64,000 nt of DNA from Chelatococcus sp. HY11 (GTDB lineage Bacteria; Pseudomonadota; Alphaproteobacteria; Rhizobiales; Beijerinckiaceae): NCBI RefSeq assembly GCF_018398335.1, contig NZ_JAHBRX010000001.1, positions 4,208,001-4,272,000 on the forward strand. The letters run 5' to 3'. The notes under the pieces were generated by a model, which worked only from the letters and a program-made list of their open reading frames with translations, made no database searches and was not told the origin of the DNA. Made by a program: the position numbers and the translations under genes. Shown here one piece after another: positions 8,360 through 17,724 of the stretch; position 1 is the first letter of the stretch, and each line of letters starts with the position of its first letter.

Positions 8360-9649
8360 ATGGCGACCGTTTCTGTGACCGAACTCGCGCAACTCACGGG
8401 CTGCGGCGTCGGTGATATCGCCGGCCTTGTCGAGCTGGGCATCATCAGTCCATCGAATGGATCTTTCGCGAAGGCTGACATCAGCCGCGTGCGACTTTCG
8501 CTCGCCCTCCGCGACGCGGGCCTGGACGCCAATGTGCTGGCTACGGCGATCGCGGACGACCTGTTGTCGCTGGATTTCGCCGGCCAGCTGATGTTCGATC
8601 CGGTCTCCCTGTCAGTGAGAGGAAGCGAAGAGCTGTTGGCCTCGCTGGATCTCGATGTGGCCAGCGCCACGCGTCTGCGCAGCGCGGTCGGCCTGCCCGC
8701 GCTTCAGCCAGATCAGGCTCTGCGTGAGGATGATATCGAATTGATGTCACTCATTGCGGCGGCGCGGGGCTTTGGCCTTAACGATGATGCCCTTGCGCGC
8801 GTCCTGCGGATATTCGGCCAGTCGGTGCGGCGCAGTGTCGAGACGATGCGCGATCTGTTTCGTGGCGAGGTCGAGGACCGCATGCTGGCTTCGGGCGTCT
8901 CCCGCCGCGACATGTTGGAGCGTGGCGCGGACATGCGGCTGCAGTTGCAGCGGCTCGGTTTCCGCGCGCTCTTCCTGCTGCAGCGGCGCATGCTGGAGGA
9001 AGCCGTCTTCGACAATGTCGTCATGCGTGTGCAGGAGATTCTCCGGGAGGCGCGACTGGGCGAGGCCCTCGACCGCAAGCCGCCGACCGTCGCCTTCATC
9101 GACCTCGTGGGTTTCACGGCGCTGACGCAGGCCATGGGTGACGAACGCGCGGCGGACTATGCGTCGCGCCTGGAGGCTCTCGCCCAGGACACGGTCTCCA
9201 AACATGGCGGACGGCTAGTGAAGGCGCTTGGCGACGGGGTGATGTTGCTCTTTCCAGACGCCATGCCGGCGCTGGAAGCTAGCTTCGCCATCTCAAGCCG
9301 CTGTGCCGACGAAGGGTTGCCCGGGGTGCGCGCGGGCCTGGCCACAGGCTCGGTGGTTCCGCGTGACGGAGATATCTTCGGCGCCACAGTCAACCTGGCT
9401 GCGCGTATCGTGGCGCAGGTCGATCCTACGCAGATTGATATTGCGCATCGCGATGTGGCGCAGGCCGATCACGCCACGCCTGGTCAGGTGCTGGTTTGCG
9501 CGGATACCAGAGAGGCGATCATGGCGGCCTGGCCGGAGGCCTTCGTTTTCCAACCGTGTCCGCCGGTGGCGTTGAAGGGGGTCGAGAAGCCTGTGGTTCT
9601 CCACGCGGCCTGGCCGCGAGTTTTGCCGGCAACTCTCGCGGCTTCTTAG
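8360..9649 (+). CDS. Class III adenylate/guanylate cyclase-domain protein
   Basis: A 429-residue cytoplasmic protein. ATG at 8360 follows GGGGGAAGGG. Residues 1-85 resemble a MerR-type winged-helix start (SVTELAQLTGCGVGDIAGLVELGII), residues 90-235 are helical, and a class III nucleotidyl cyclase domain fills about 240-400: VAFIDLVGFTALTQ carries the first metal Asp, KALGDGVMLLFP the second metal Asp, and GDIFGATVNLAAR the region of the transition-state residues. The substrate-defining residues cannot be assigned safely, so cAMP versus cGMP is open. The arrangement suggests a cyclase controlled by, or controlling, a DNA/ligand-sensing N-terminus. It appears monocistronic. Confidence 0.88.
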   Translation: MATVSVTELAQLTGCGVGDIAGLVELGIISPSNGSFAKADISRVRLSLALRDAGLDANVLATAIADDLLSLDFAGQLMFDPVSLSVRGSEELLASLDLDVASATRLRSAVGLPALQPDQALREDDIELMSLIAAARGFGLNDDALARVLRIFGQSVRRSVETMRDLFRGEVEDRMLASGVSRRDMLERGADMRLQLQRLGFRALFLLQRRMLEEAVFDNVVMRVQEILREARLGEALDRKPPTVAFIDLVGFTALTQAMGDERAADYASRLEALAQDTVSKHGGRLVKALGDGVMLLFPDAMPALEASFAISSRCADEGLPGVRAGLATGSVVPRDGDIFGATVNLAARIVAQVDPTQIDIAHRDVAQADHATPGQVLVCADTREAIMAAWPEAFVFQPCPPVALKGVEKPVVLHAAWPRVLPATLAAS

Positions 9650-9746
9650 CGCAGGTCGGTTCCTCGCGAGATCGCGCTAGAGGGAAATAGATTTATAATG
9701 CAATTGTTAGATGGATTTAGATATTTCCGTCCGAGCGGGGATGGCC

Positions 9747-10730
9747 CTAAGGTACCAGCACCGCCGCCCCCTCGAACCGGCCCTCTCGCAGATCGTCGAG
9801 AGCCTCATTGGCCGCGGTGAGCGGATAGGGATTGGTTGTCGTCGCAATTCCGACCTGCGGCGTGATCTTCAGAAAATCGATGCCGTCCTGACGCGTCAGG
9901 TTGGCTACCGAGACGACCTGGCGCTCCTCCCACAGCAGCCTGTAGGGAAAGCTGGGGATGTCGCTCATGTGGATGCCCGCGCAGACGACACGCCCACCCT
10001 TGCGGACGGCCTTGAGCGCGGCCGGGACGAGAGACCCGATCGGCGCGAAGATAAGGGCGGCGTCGAGCGGGGAGGGCGGTGGCTCGTCGGATCCCCCTGC
10101 CCAGATCGCGCCGATGCTTCTGGCGAAGGATTGGGTCGAGATGTCTCCGGGCCGGGTGAAGGCATAAACGGCGCGGCCCTGCCAGGCCGCCACCTGCGCG
10201 ATGATATGCGCGGCGGCGCCGAAGCCGTAGAGCCCGAGCCTTTTGCCTCCGCCGGCCATGACGAGCGCCCGCCAGCCGATAAGACCCGCGCAGAGAAGGG
10301 GTGCGAGTGCGACATCATCGCCATTTTCGCCGAGAGGGAAGGCATAGCTGCTGTCGGCGATGGTGGTGGTCGCGAAGCCGCCATCGCGCGTGTAGCCCGT
10401 GAAAAGAGGTGCGTCGCACAAGTTTTCGTGGCCGCCCGCGCAATAGGGGCATGTGCCGCATGTATGCCCGAGCCATGGAATGCCGACGCGTTCACCCAGA
10501 CGCAGATGCGTGACGCTGGTACCGAGTGCCTCCACACGACCCACGATCTCGTGGCCGGGTATGATGGGCAGTCTTGGCGAGGGCAGGTCGCCATCGACAA
10601 CGTGAAGATCTGTCCGGCATACCCCGCAGGCGGCAACTTTCAGGCGGATTTCCCCCGGGCCGGGCTCCCGGTCCGGCAGTTCGATCCCCACGAGTGGTGT
10701 CCCGCACGCCCTGAGTTGCATCGCGTACAT
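9747..10730 (-). CDS. Zinc-dependent alcohol dehydrogenase family protein
   Basis: A 327-residue medium-chain dehydrogenase of the AdhA/COG1064 type, interconverting alcohols and aldehydes with NAD(P). It starts at ATG 10730 with GAGGGG 8 nt upstream. Catalytic zinc ligands are in CGVCRTDLH and GHEIVGRVEALG; the structural zinc cluster is CGTCPYCAGGHENLC, complete with four cysteines. The Rossmann region (GLYGFGAAAHIIAQVA) uses GFGAAAH, the variant typical of this subfamily rather than GxGxxG. It lies 29 nt downstream of a 94-residue hypothetical gene on the same strand and is probably cotranscribed with it. Substrate is unknown. Confidence 0.92.
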   Translation of the reverse strand: MYAMQLRACGTPLVGIELPDREPGPGEIRLKVAACGVCRTDLHVVDGDLPSPRLPIIPGHEIVGRVEALGTSVTHLRLGERVGIPWLGHTCGTCPYCAGGHENLCDAPLFTGYTRDGGFATTTIADSSYAFPLGENGDDVALAPLLCAGLIGWRALVMAGGGKRLGLYGFGAAAHIIAQVAAWQGRAVYAFTRPGDISTQSFARSIGAIWAGGSDEPPPSPLDAALIFAPIGSLVPAALKAVRKGGRVVCAGIHMSDIPSFPYRLLWEERQVVSVANLTRQDGIDFLKITPQVGIATTTNPYPLTAANEALDDLREGRFEGAAVLVP

Positions 10731-10759
10731 CGCCGTTCCCCTCTCGCGCCGACCTTACG

Positions 10760-11044
10760 TCAAGCCTTGCGGTCCTCGTCCATCCGCGCCTTGTATTCCG
10801 CGCTGTAGCCGGCGGCGATCGCGGCATCGACCAGAGGACGCACGGCGTCCTCTGCAAGGCCTCGCGGCGTTCCGACGAAGGCGTCGGCCAGCGACATCAC
10901 CGCCGACGTGGCGGCGAGGAGCCCGTCCGTTTCCTCGAAGGGTTCGATGAAGGCCTCGATCTCGGCGCGGTGATCAATAGCGGGCGAGCGCAGGGCCTCT
11001 GCCAAGGCTCGTCCACGCACGAATGTCTCGGGTTGGATCGACAT
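10760..11044 (-). CDS. Hypothetical protein, 94 aa
   Basis: A predicted all-helical acidic soluble protein with no recognised domain. It begins MSIQPETF at 11044 and ends in a charged stretch (KARMDEDRKA). It precedes the alcohol dehydrogenase by 29 nt, which suggests an operon, but no functional link can be stated. Codon use resembles the neighbours. Confidence 0.55.
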   Translation of the reverse strand: MSIQPETFVRGRALAEALRSPAIDHRAEIEAFIEPFEETDGLLAATSAVMSLADAFVGTPRGLAEDAVRPLVDAAIAAGYSAEYKARMDEDRKA

Positions 11045-11232
11045 GGCGGCATGACCTGATGGTGGCGGGCTTATCCCGCACAGGTGGACCTGCCCGATTT
11101 GTCGGCCAAACGTCCACCCTTCGCAATGGAAATAAGGGACGCGAATGCTCGCGCCATGCCTTCACGCCATCCGAATCACCACGCCTGCGCGTGTCTGGCT
11201 TACGCACCGAACATCTGGAGAAAGGGGGGGAA

Positions 11233-11307
<75 letters not shown>

Positions 11308-11424
11308 CAATTGTCATCCGGCGGCGCGTGCCTGCCTGGAAGCGGGCGGACACTGCCACAAGGTATTCGCCCGCGCAAGCGCGCAAATGCCATTAAATGC
11401 GTTCTTCCACGCTTGTTCGTGGAG

Positions 11425-12651
11425 TTACGCTGCCGCGGCCTGGGGCTGCAGGGGAAGTCCGAGTTTCCGCCACACCGCGACGAGCCCGTCGGCGAGGCCG
11501 GCAATGAGGTCGTCGTTGTGGAACGGTGTCGGGGTGATGCGCAGCCGCTCGGTGCCCCGGGGCACTGTCGGATAGTTGATCGGCTGCACATAGATGCCGT
11601 GGTCCATGAGAAGCATGTCGCTGGCGCGCTTCGTCAGTTCAGGATCGCCGACGATGACGGGCACGATATGCGTCGGGTTCGCCTTCACCGGCAGCCCGGC
11701 GGCGTTGAGGACGGCCTTGGTGCGGGCCACCTGCGCGCGATGCCGCCGGCGCTCCTCGCCGCTGGTCGCCAGATGTTCCACAGCCGCGTGGGCGGCGGCG
11801 GCAATGGCTGGGGGAAGGGCGGTGGTGAAGATGAAGCCGTGCGCGTTCGAGCGGATCGCATCGATGATCAGGTCGCTCGCCGCGAGATAGCCGCCGATGC
11901 AGCCAAAGCCCTTTGCCAACGTGGCCTCGATCACGTCCAGGCGTTCGAGCGCGCCGACTTCCTCGGCATAGCCGCCGCCGGACGCACCATAGAGGCCGAC
12001 CGCATGGACCTCATCGATATAGGTCATCGCGCCATAGCGCTCGGCGAGATCGCAGATGGCATGGATCGGCGCGACGTCGCCGTCCATCGAATAGACACTT
12101 TCGAACACGATAAGCTTGGGCCGGGCCGGATCGGCGGCAGCCAGGAGCGCTTCGAGATGGGTAAGGTCGTTATGACGGAAGATGACCTTCTCGGCACCGG
12201 AGCGGCGCACGCCCTCGATCATCGAGTTGTGGTTCTGCTCGTCAGAGAGAATGAGGCAGCCCGGCAGGAGGCGCGCGATCGTGGCGATGCCCGTCTCGTT
12301 GGAGACGTAGCCGGAGGTGAAGACAAGGGCCTTCTCCTTGCCGTGGATACGCGCCAGCGATTTCTCGAGCTCGACGATCGGCAGGCTGGTTCCGGCGATA
12401 TTGCGGGTGCCGCCCGCGCCGACGCCCATCCGCTGGGCTGTCCGTGTGGCCGCTTCGATCGTGACGGCGTGCCGGCTCATGCCGAGATAATCGTTGGTGC
12501 ACCACACGACCACGTCGCGCGGCCCATCCGACGAATGCCAGGTGGCGCGCGGAAAGCGTTCGACGTCACGCTCCAGCGTCGCGAAAACACGGTAGCGCCG
12601 CTCGTCGTGCAGCGTGTCGAGGGCGGAACGGAAGAAATGGTCGTATATCAT
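11425..12651 (-). CDS. hemA: 5-aminolevulinate synthase
   Basis: Condenses succinyl-CoA and glycine to 5-aminolevulinate, the first step of haem synthesis in alphaproteobacteria (C4 route). 408 residues from MIYDHFF at 12651; an ATG four codons upstream is possible, but MIYDHF is the usual family start and TGGGAC precedes it. Hallmarks are [64 protein letters not shown] and the PLP lysine (about K247) in [30 protein letters not shown] near the C-terminus is the alpha-oxoamine synthase signature end. It is transcribed alone, towards the tRNA-Thr gene. Confidence 0.97.
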   Translation of the reverse strand: MIYDHFFRSALDTLHDERRYRVFATLERDVERFPRATWHSSDGPRDVVVWCTNDYLGMSRHAVTIEAATRTAQRMGVGAGGTRNIAGTSLPIVELEKSLARIHGKEKALVFTSGYVSNETGIATIARLLPGCLILSDEQNHNSMIEGVRRSGAEKVIFRHNDLTHLEALLAAADPARPKLIVFESVYSMDGDVAPIHAICDLAERYGAMTYIDEVHAVGLYGASGGGYAEEVGALERLDVIEATLAKGFGCIGGYLAASDLIIDAIRSNAHGFIFTTALPPAIAAAAHAAVEHLATSGEERRRHRAQVARTKAVLNAAGLPVKANPTHIVPVIVGDPELTKRASDMLLMDHGIYVQPINYPTVPRGTERLRITPTPFHNDDLIAGLADGLVAVWRKLGLPLQPQAAAA

Positions 12652-12779
12652 GCGGCGTCCCATTCAGCGGGCCTGATCGCCTGCAACCGCGGTCCTGCCC
12701 TGCATCAAGGCGACATCACTGGTTATGCTTCGAGGCAAGCCATGCGTGTCACATTTTGAGCAATTCCATATTGGCGCGA

Positions 12780-13088
12780 ATGACACAAGACGTCGAGACG
12801 ACGCAGGTTACGAATCTGCGAGGACAAAATGCCCACCCCCCGCCAGGAATCGCGATCCCGGGCGCGGCCGTCCCCGGTTTTGTGGATCCGAGAATCCCGT
12901 CCCTTTTGGCCAATCGCGTCAAGGATTTGCTGACTGTTGCGCGAGCCCGGCGTCCCTTGGCACTTGTGACACAGCCCCGAGATGTCTATCGCTTTTCCCT
13001 AGGAGCCTTGCGTGCCGCATCGGGCGCGCGGCTCGTGGGCGAGGCAACGATGACGAGGCTGATGGCGGACTGCCATGGCGAAAGGTGA
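12780..13088 (+). CDS. Hypothetical protein, 102 aa
   Basis: A frame from ATG 12780 (MTQDVETTQ) without a clear ribosome site; it overlaps the next gene by 14 nt. The N-terminal half is Pro/Gly-rich and the C-terminal half is basic and helical (RARRPLALV, GALRAAS). Third-position GC is moderately high. No family is recognised and it may be non-coding leader sequence of the downstream murA unit. Confidence 0.3.
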   Translation: MTQDVETTQVTNLRGQNAHPPPGIAIPGAAVPGFVDPRIPSLLANRVKDLLTVARARRPLALVTQPRDVYRFSLGALRAASGARLVGEATMTRLMADCHGER

Positions 13089-13338
13089 GACCGGCACGAG
13101 CCGGCAGTCACGGCTGGCGGCGGCCTTGCGTGACAACCTGAAACGCCGCAAGGAGCAGGGCAGGGCGCGTAAGGCGGTCGCGTCAGGGCAGCCGGCGGGC
13201 ATCGCCCCGGCTGCAGCGGGGCATGATCGCGCGGCCGATGGTCATAGAGCAGACACTCCTGTTCTTGGAGCAGACACTCTTGGTCATAGAGAAGACATTC
13301 CTGGGGCGGGCGGGCAGCGTCCATTGAAAGAGGACTGA
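13075..13338 (+). CDS. Hypothetical basic protein upstream of murA, 87 aa
   Basis: A small protein with a basic helical N-terminus (SRLAAALRDNLKRRKEQGRARK) resembling the short proteins often encoded just before murA in Hyphomicrobiales. The C-terminal half is low-complexity and built from 7-residue units (RADTPVL, GADTLGH, REDIPGA) that reflect a 21-bp DNA repeat. Its stop codon is immediately followed by the first possible murA start, indicating a common transcript. Function is unknown. Confidence 0.6.
   Translation: MAKGETGTSRQSRLAAALRDNLKRRKEQGRARKAVASGQPAGIAPAAAGHDRAADGHRADTPVLGADTLGHREDIPGAGGQRPLKED
13247..13300 (+). repeat. 21-bp tandem repeat inside the pre-murA gene
   Basis: Three imperfect copies of GAGCAGACACTC start at 13247, 13268 and 13289, an exact 21-bp period; the third reads GAGAAGACATTC. 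The period is seven codons, so copy-number changes would keep the frame. This lies at the 3' end of the 87-residue gene. Confidence 0.75.
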
Positions 13339-13344
13339 TTGTCG

Positions 13345-14634
13345 ATGGATCGAATTCGCATCGTGGGGGGCGAGCCGCTTGTTGGTACGCTGCCCATCTC
13401 CGGGGCCAAGAACGCGGCCCTGCCCCTCATGATTGCCTCCCTCCTCACGGAGGAGACGCTGGAATTGCACAATGTTCCCCGGCTCGCCGACGTCGGCCTG
13501 CTGCTGCGGATCCTCGGCAATCATGGCGTTGACCACAGCATCGCGGGCAAGCGCCCGGGCCAGACGGCGGAAACGGGACAGACCATCCGACTGAAGGCCG
13601 GCAACATCATCGATACGGTCGCTCCCTATGAGCTCGTGTCGCGCATGCGGGCGAGCTTCTGGGTGCTCGGCCCGCTTCTCGCGCGGATGGGCGAGGCGAA
13701 GGTTTCCTTGCCGGGCGGTTGCGCGATCGGCACGCGGCCTGTCGATCTCCTGCTGATGGCTCTGGAGCGGCTTGGCGCCGAGATCGAGATCGACGCGGGC
13801 TACGTGCTCGCTCGCGCCCCGAAGGGCCTGCGCGGCGCAGAAATCGCCTTCCCGAAAGTGACCGTCGGCGGCACCCATACCGCGCTGATGGCGGCGGTCC
13901 TGGCCGATGGCACCACAGTCATCGAGAACGCGGCCTGCGAGCCGGAAGTGACCGATCTCGCCCTCTGCCTTGCGAAGATGGGCGCCCGTATCACCGGTGC
14001 CGGCACCACGCGCATCGTCGTGGAGGGCGTGACCAGCCTTGGCGGAGCCGAACATTCCGTGCTGCCTGACCGCATCGAGACCGGCACCTATGCCATGGCG
14101 GTTGCCATGACGGGGGGCGATGTTCTCCTTGAAGGGGCCGAACCCGACCTTCTGCAGTCGGCGCTCGATGTGCTGGTCGAGGCCGGGGCGGAGATCAGCG
14201 CCAGCAACGAGGGCATCCGCGTGCGCCGCAACGGCGCCGGCCTTGCCAGCGTCGATGTGACGACACAGCCTTTCCCCGGCTTCCCGACCGATTTGCAGGC
14301 GCAGCTCATGGCGCTGATGACCCGGGCCAAGGGTACGACCCGCATCCGCGAGACCATCTTCGAGAACCGCTTCATGCATGTGCAGGAGCTGGCTCGCCTT
14401 GGTGCCCGCATTCGTCTCGATGGCGATGTCGCCTATGTCGATGGCGTGGCGCGGCTGAAGGGCGCGCCCGTCATGGCGACCGATCTGCGCGCCTCTGTTT
14501 CCCTGGTTATCGCGGCTCTCGCGGCCGAGGGCGAGACCATGGTAAACCGCGTCTATCACCTCGATCGCGGCTTTGAGGCGCTCGAGGCGAAACTTGGACG
14601 CTGCGGCGCCCGGATCGAGCGCATATCCGGCTGA
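13345..14634 (+). CDS. murA: UDP-N-acetylglucosamine 1-carboxyvinyltransferase
   Basis: Transfers enolpyruvyl from PEP to UDP-GlcNAc, the first committed step of peptidoglycan synthesis, in the cytoplasm. 429 residues; ATG 13345 (MDRIRIVGG) is the usual family start, although TTG 13339 directly after the upstream stop sits closer to the AGAGG ribosome site. Seen are the substrate Lys-Asn in [10 protein letters not shown] (about residue 22), the catalytic Cys near residue 126 in [14 protein letters not shown] (the fosfomycin target), [13 protein letters not shown], and the C-terminal [13 protein letters not shown]. Length is typical. It ends before a strong hairpin at 14748. Confidence 0.97.
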   Translation: MDRIRIVGGEPLVGTLPISGAKNAALPLMIASLLTEETLELHNVPRLADVGLLLRILGNHGVDHSIAGKRPGQTAETGQTIRLKAGNIIDTVAPYELVSRMRASFWVLGPLLARMGEAKVSLPGGCAIGTRPVDLLLMALERLGAEIEIDAGYVLARAPKGLRGAEIAFPKVTVGGTHTALMAAVLADGTTVIENAACEPEVTDLALCLAKMGARITGAGTTRIVVEGVTSLGGAEHSVLPDRIETGTYAMAVAMTGGDVLLEGAEPDLLQSALDVLVEAGAEISASNEGIRVRRNGAGLASVDVTTQPFPGFPTDLQAQLMALMTRAKGTTRIRETIFENRFMHVQELARLGARIRLDGDVAYVDGVARLKGAPVMATDLRASVSLVIAALAAEGETMVNRVYHLDRGFEALEAKLGRCGARIERISG

Positions 14635-14747
14635 GCCGGGAGGCCTTTCCCGGGAAACCGCGCGGTGGCTTCGCGAGCGGGTTCTTCCTTGTTTCACGCT
14701 TCCGGGGGAAAAGCTTCAAAGCTTGTCGTCAGCCCGGAGCACCAAAA

Positions 14748-14775
14748 AAACCGCCGCTGGAGACAGCGGCGGTTT
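14748..14775. terminator. Bidirectional intrinsic terminator
   Basis: A 12-bp stem (AAACCGCCGCTG / CAGCGGCGGTTT) with a GAGA loop is preceded by a run of A (14744-14750) and followed by TTTGACTTT. On the plus strand it follows murA; read on the minus strand the A-run becomes a U-tract, so it also suits the convergent secreted-protein gene ending at 14803. Confidence 0.8.
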
Positions 14776-14802
14776 GACTTTCAGGATGTCCCGTCTTCGC
14801 GG

Positions 14803-15177
14803 CTACTGGATGATGCCGCGTTTGCGGCCAAACCCGGGGATATCGCAGCGGCACGCACCGCCTGAAGGGCCAATGGCAGGGCAGCTTCCACGGGAGGTTA
14901 CACAATAACCGCCGCGCCTCGGGCCGCGACGATCGTCCCAGCCGCCGCGACGGTCATCCCAGCCACCGCGGCGGTCGTTGCGACGCTCCCATTCCTGCTG
15001 GCGGCGCCATTCTTCGCGACGCCTTTCCTCGCGGGGATCATAGCGAGGCGGCCCACGATCATCGTAATAGTCGCGTCCGTAGCCCGGAGGCGCATACTGG
15101 GCTAGCGCTGTCTGGGGCACGGCCATCCAGCCGGCTAAAAGGAGTGCGAACAGCGACGCAAAAAGGCGAAGAGACAT
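14803..15177 (-). CDS. Secreted Arg/Gly-rich protein, 124 aa
   Basis: ATG 15177 (MSLRLFASLF) opens a Sec signal peptide ending near TALAQ. The mature part starts Tyr/Pro-rich (YAPPGYGRDYYDD), continues with a charged Arg/Glu segment, then tandem DRRGGWD units (21-bp DNA period at about 14925-14982), and ends with a compact Cys-containing module (CVTSRGSCP, GACRCDIPGFGRKRG) with four cysteines. That C-terminal module recurs in small secreted proteins of Hyphomicrobiales. Function is unknown; a role at the cell surface is inferred from the signal. Confidence 0.75.
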   Translation of the reverse strand: MSLRLFASLFALLLAGWMAVPQTALAQYAPPGYGRDYYDDRGPPRYDPREERRREEWRRQQEWERRNDRRGGWDDRRGGWDDRRGPRRGGYCVTSRGSCPAIGPSGGACRCDIPGFGRKRGIIQ

Positions 15178-15417
15178 TGTTTCCTCCGAGCCCCACACGA
15201 TCTTGTATGGGCGCAGGCTCCAAGGGAGCTAAAGTCATTGTAGCGGAACCGATGGCACGACCCGCGCAGTTTGAGTCTTGTGTCTGTCAACGCTCGATGC
15301 CGGGGAATGTTTCATCGACGCCGGAGCCGCCGCATCTGTTGCGTCGGCACCGACCGGCAGATAACAAACCATCAGTGCGTCAATTTTTGGTGTTTTCATA
15401 GGCGCATGGGGACCGAA

Positions 15418-15846
15418 ATGGACGAGATCAAGCTTATTGCCCTCGACCGCGAAGACTTGTCCGTCATCTCGGCCCATCTCCAGGATGCGCTGCTGCGAGT
15501 CGAGGATCTGACCTATCTTCCGCACAGGCGCTGTTTCGCGATGGCCGTACATCGTTTCGATTGGGAGGCCCCTGCCGAGGGCAAGCCGCAGCGGCGGCTC
15601 GCCGCCTTGCACTTCAACCAGGTCGAGCGGGTTCGCCGCAACAAGATCGATCCGACCAGCAACGGGGAGGTGCTCAACCTGCTCGCCATTGATTTTATCG
15701 AGACGGAGGCGCCATCCGGTCTTGTGCTGCTATTATTCTCGGGTGGAGCAGCCATCGAGCTGCGCGTCGAGTGCATCGAGGCCCAGTTGCGTGACCTCGG
15801 ACCGGCTTGGGATGCACCCGCCCGTCCCAACCATGAACCTTCCTGA
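15418..15846 (+). CDS. DUF2948 family protein
   Basis: A 142-residue cytoplasmic protein of the DUF2948 family, found almost only between murA and hisD in Hyphomicrobiales and relatives. ATG 15418 (MDEIKLIALD) has TGGGGA 5-6 nt upstream; ATG 15406 four codons earlier is possible. Family features are KLIALDREDLSVISAHLQDALLRV near the start, LPHRRCFAMAVHRFDWE, RRLAALHFNQVERVR and LLFSGGAAIELRVECIEAQL near the end. Biochemical role is unknown; neighbours suggest a housekeeping function. Confidence 0.9.
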   Translation: MDEIKLIALDREDLSVISAHLQDALLRVEDLTYLPHRRCFAMAVHRFDWEAPAEGKPQRRLAALHFNQVERVRRNKIDPTSNGEVLNLLAIDFIETEAPSGLVLLLFSGGAAIELRVECIEAQLRDLGPAWDAPARPNHEPS

Positions 15847-15896
15847 TCATGGTACTCATCCGCCCGTTCCCAGACGATTGATGTAGCCAGAGACGA

Positions 15897-17219
15897 ATGA
15901 TCAAAGCGCCAGACACGTCACCCGGTGGCCCGCACGAACTCGACAGCCAGGCTGCCGATTTTTCCGCCCGCTTTGCGGAGCTCCTCGCCATGAAGCGCGA
16001 GGTCTCGGAGGAGGTCGATCAGGCCGTTGCCCGCATCGTGCAAGCCGTGATCGAGGGCGGCGACCAGGCGGTGATCGATTTCTCGCGGCAGTTCGACCGG
16101 CTTGACCTGACGCCGGAGACCCTGCGGGTCAGCGATGCCGAGCTCGACGCGGCGACAGGCGCCTGCGACAGCGACACGCTCGCCGCGCTCCAGACGGCCC
16201 GCGACCGGATAGAGGCCTATCACAGCCGCCAGTTGCCCAGGGACGAGCGTTTTACCGATGCTCTCGGCGTGACCCTAGGCTGGCGCTGGACGGCCGTCGG
16301 CGCTGTCGGGATCTATGTGCCGGGCGGCACGGCGAGCTATCCCTCGTCCGTGCTGATGAATGCCGTCCCCGCAAAAGTTGCCGGGGTCGAGCGCGTCGTG
16401 ATGGTCGTTCCGACACCCGGTGGCGCGGTCAATCCGCTGGTCTTCGCGGCCGCGCGGCTCGCCGGTGTCGACGAGGTCTATCGCATCGGCGGCGCGCAGG
16501 CCGTCGCCGCGCTCGCTTACGGCACCGGTACTATCCGGCCCGTCGACAAGATCGTCGGCCCGGGCAACGCCTATGTGGCGGCCGCCAAGCGGCGCGTCTT
16601 CGGGCGGGTGGGCATCGACATGATCGCCGGTCCGTCCGAAGTCCTGGTGCTGGCGGATGCCTCGGCCAATCCGGAATGGATCGCCGCGGATCTCCTCGCC
16701 CAGGCCGAGCACGACACGGCAGCCCAATCGATCCTCATCACCGACGATCGCGCGTTGGCCACGGCTGTGAGAGAGGCTGTCGACGGGCAGCTCAAAAGCT
16801 TGCCACGCCGCGACATCGCCGAAGCAAGCTGGCGGGATTTCGGCGCCATCATCCACGTGCCTTCCTTGGCCGCGGCTGTCCCATTGGTCGATCGTCTGGC
16901 GCCGGAGCATCTCGAGATTATCGCCAATGACGCCGACGAGCTCGCGGGACGCATCCGCAATGCTGGTGCGATTTTTCTCGGCGGTCACACGCCCGAAGCG
17001 ATCGGCGACTATGTCGGGGGATCCAACCACGTGCTGCCGACGGCACGTTCGGCGCGCTTTTCTTCCGGGCTCGGGGTACTCGACTTCATGAAGCGGACGT
17101 CTATCCTGCGATGCACGCCCGATAGCCTCGCGGCTCTCGGTCCGGCCGCGATCGCTCTTGGCCGGGCGGAGGGGCTTGATGCCCATGCGCGTTCGGTCAG
17201 CATCCGCCTTAATCGATGA
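15897..17219 (+). CDS. hisD: Histidinol dehydrogenase
   Basis: Zinc- and NAD-dependent oxidation of L-histidinol to L-histidine, the last two steps of histidine synthesis. 440 residues. Hallmarks are GWRWTAVGAVGIYVPGG, YPSSVLMNAVPAKVAGV, RIGGAQAVAALAYGT, the glycine-rich VGPGNAYVAAAKR, GIDMIAGPSEVLVLAD, DLLAQAEHD (zinc ligands Gln/His), the catalytic Glu-His pair in LAPEHLEI, and GGSNHVLPT. The gene sits in the conserved murA-DUF2948-hisD-UPF0262-phosphatase string, 18 nt before UPF0262. Confidence 0.97.
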   Translation: MIKAPDTSPGGPHELDSQAADFSARFAELLAMKREVSEEVDQAVARIVQAVIEGGDQAVIDFSRQFDRLDLTPETLRVSDAELDAATGACDSDTLAALQTARDRIEAYHSRQLPRDERFTDALGVTLGWRWTAVGAVGIYVPGGTASYPSSVLMNAVPAKVAGVERVVMVVPTPGGAVNPLVFAAARLAGVDEVYRIGGAQAVAALAYGTGTIRPVDKIVGPGNAYVAAAKRRVFGRVGIDMIAGPSEVLVLADASANPEWIAADLLAQAEHDTAAQSILITDDRALATAVREAVDGQLKSLPRRDIAEASWRDFGAIIHVPSLAAAVPLVDRLAPEHLEIIANDADELAGRIRNAGAIFLGGHTPEAIGDYVGGSNHVLPTARSARFSSGLGVLDFMKRTSILRCTPDSLAALGPAAIALGRAEGLDAHARSVSIRLNR

Positions 17220-17237
17220 GCGAGACAGGAGACAGGG

Positions 17238-17720
17238 TTGGGAGACGCAAAGCTTCGCCGCCGCCTCGTTTCCGTCACGCTTGATGAAGTGTCCATCGGT
17301 CGGGGCAATCCGGATCAGGAACACGAGCGGGCTGTCGCCATCTGGGATATTGTCGAGGCGAATTCCTTCGCCATACCGGGTGATGAAGGCGGCCCCTACT
17401 GCCTCGGCATCTCGCTTGTGGAGAAGAAGCTCGCGCTGGACATTCGCCGCGAGAATGGCGAGGCGGTGATCGCCCACGTGCTCTCCCTCACGCCGTTTCG
17501 GCGGGTGATCAAGGACTACAAGCTCATCTGCGACAGCTACTACGCGGCGATCCGCAGCGCGACCCCGTCGCAGATCGAGGCGATCGATATGGGACGCCGG
17601 GGCCTGCACAACGAAGCCTCCGAACTTCTGCGCGACCGCCTCAACGGCAAGGTAGAGGTTGATTTCGACACGGCCAGGCGTCTGTTCACCCTGATCTTCG
17701 CACTGCACTGGAAGGGGTGA
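17238..17720 (+). CDS. UPF0262 family protein
   Basis: A 160-residue protein of the UPF0262 family. It starts at TTG 17238 with ACAGGAGACAGG upstream; the only nearby ATG (17216) is out of frame. Typical segments are [54 protein letters not shown] and [11 protein letters not shown]. It lies 18 nt after hisD and 4 nt before the phosphatase, so it is cotranscribed. Function unknown; the family is confined to alphaproteobacteria and keeps this location. Confidence 0.93.
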   Translation: MGDAKLRRRLVSVTLDEVSIGRGNPDQEHERAVAIWDIVEANSFAIPGDEGGPYCLGISLVEKKLALDIRRENGEAVIAHVLSLTPFRRVIKDYKLICDSYYAAIRSATPSQIEAIDMGRRGLHNEASELLRDRLNGKVEVDFDTARRLFTLIFALHWKG

Positions 17721-17724
17721 GCCC

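Noticed and set aside
13183-14697. 504-codon minus-strand frame opposite murA
   Set aside because: Product is His/Arg/Gly-rich without domains; murA on the other strand is complete with all signatures.
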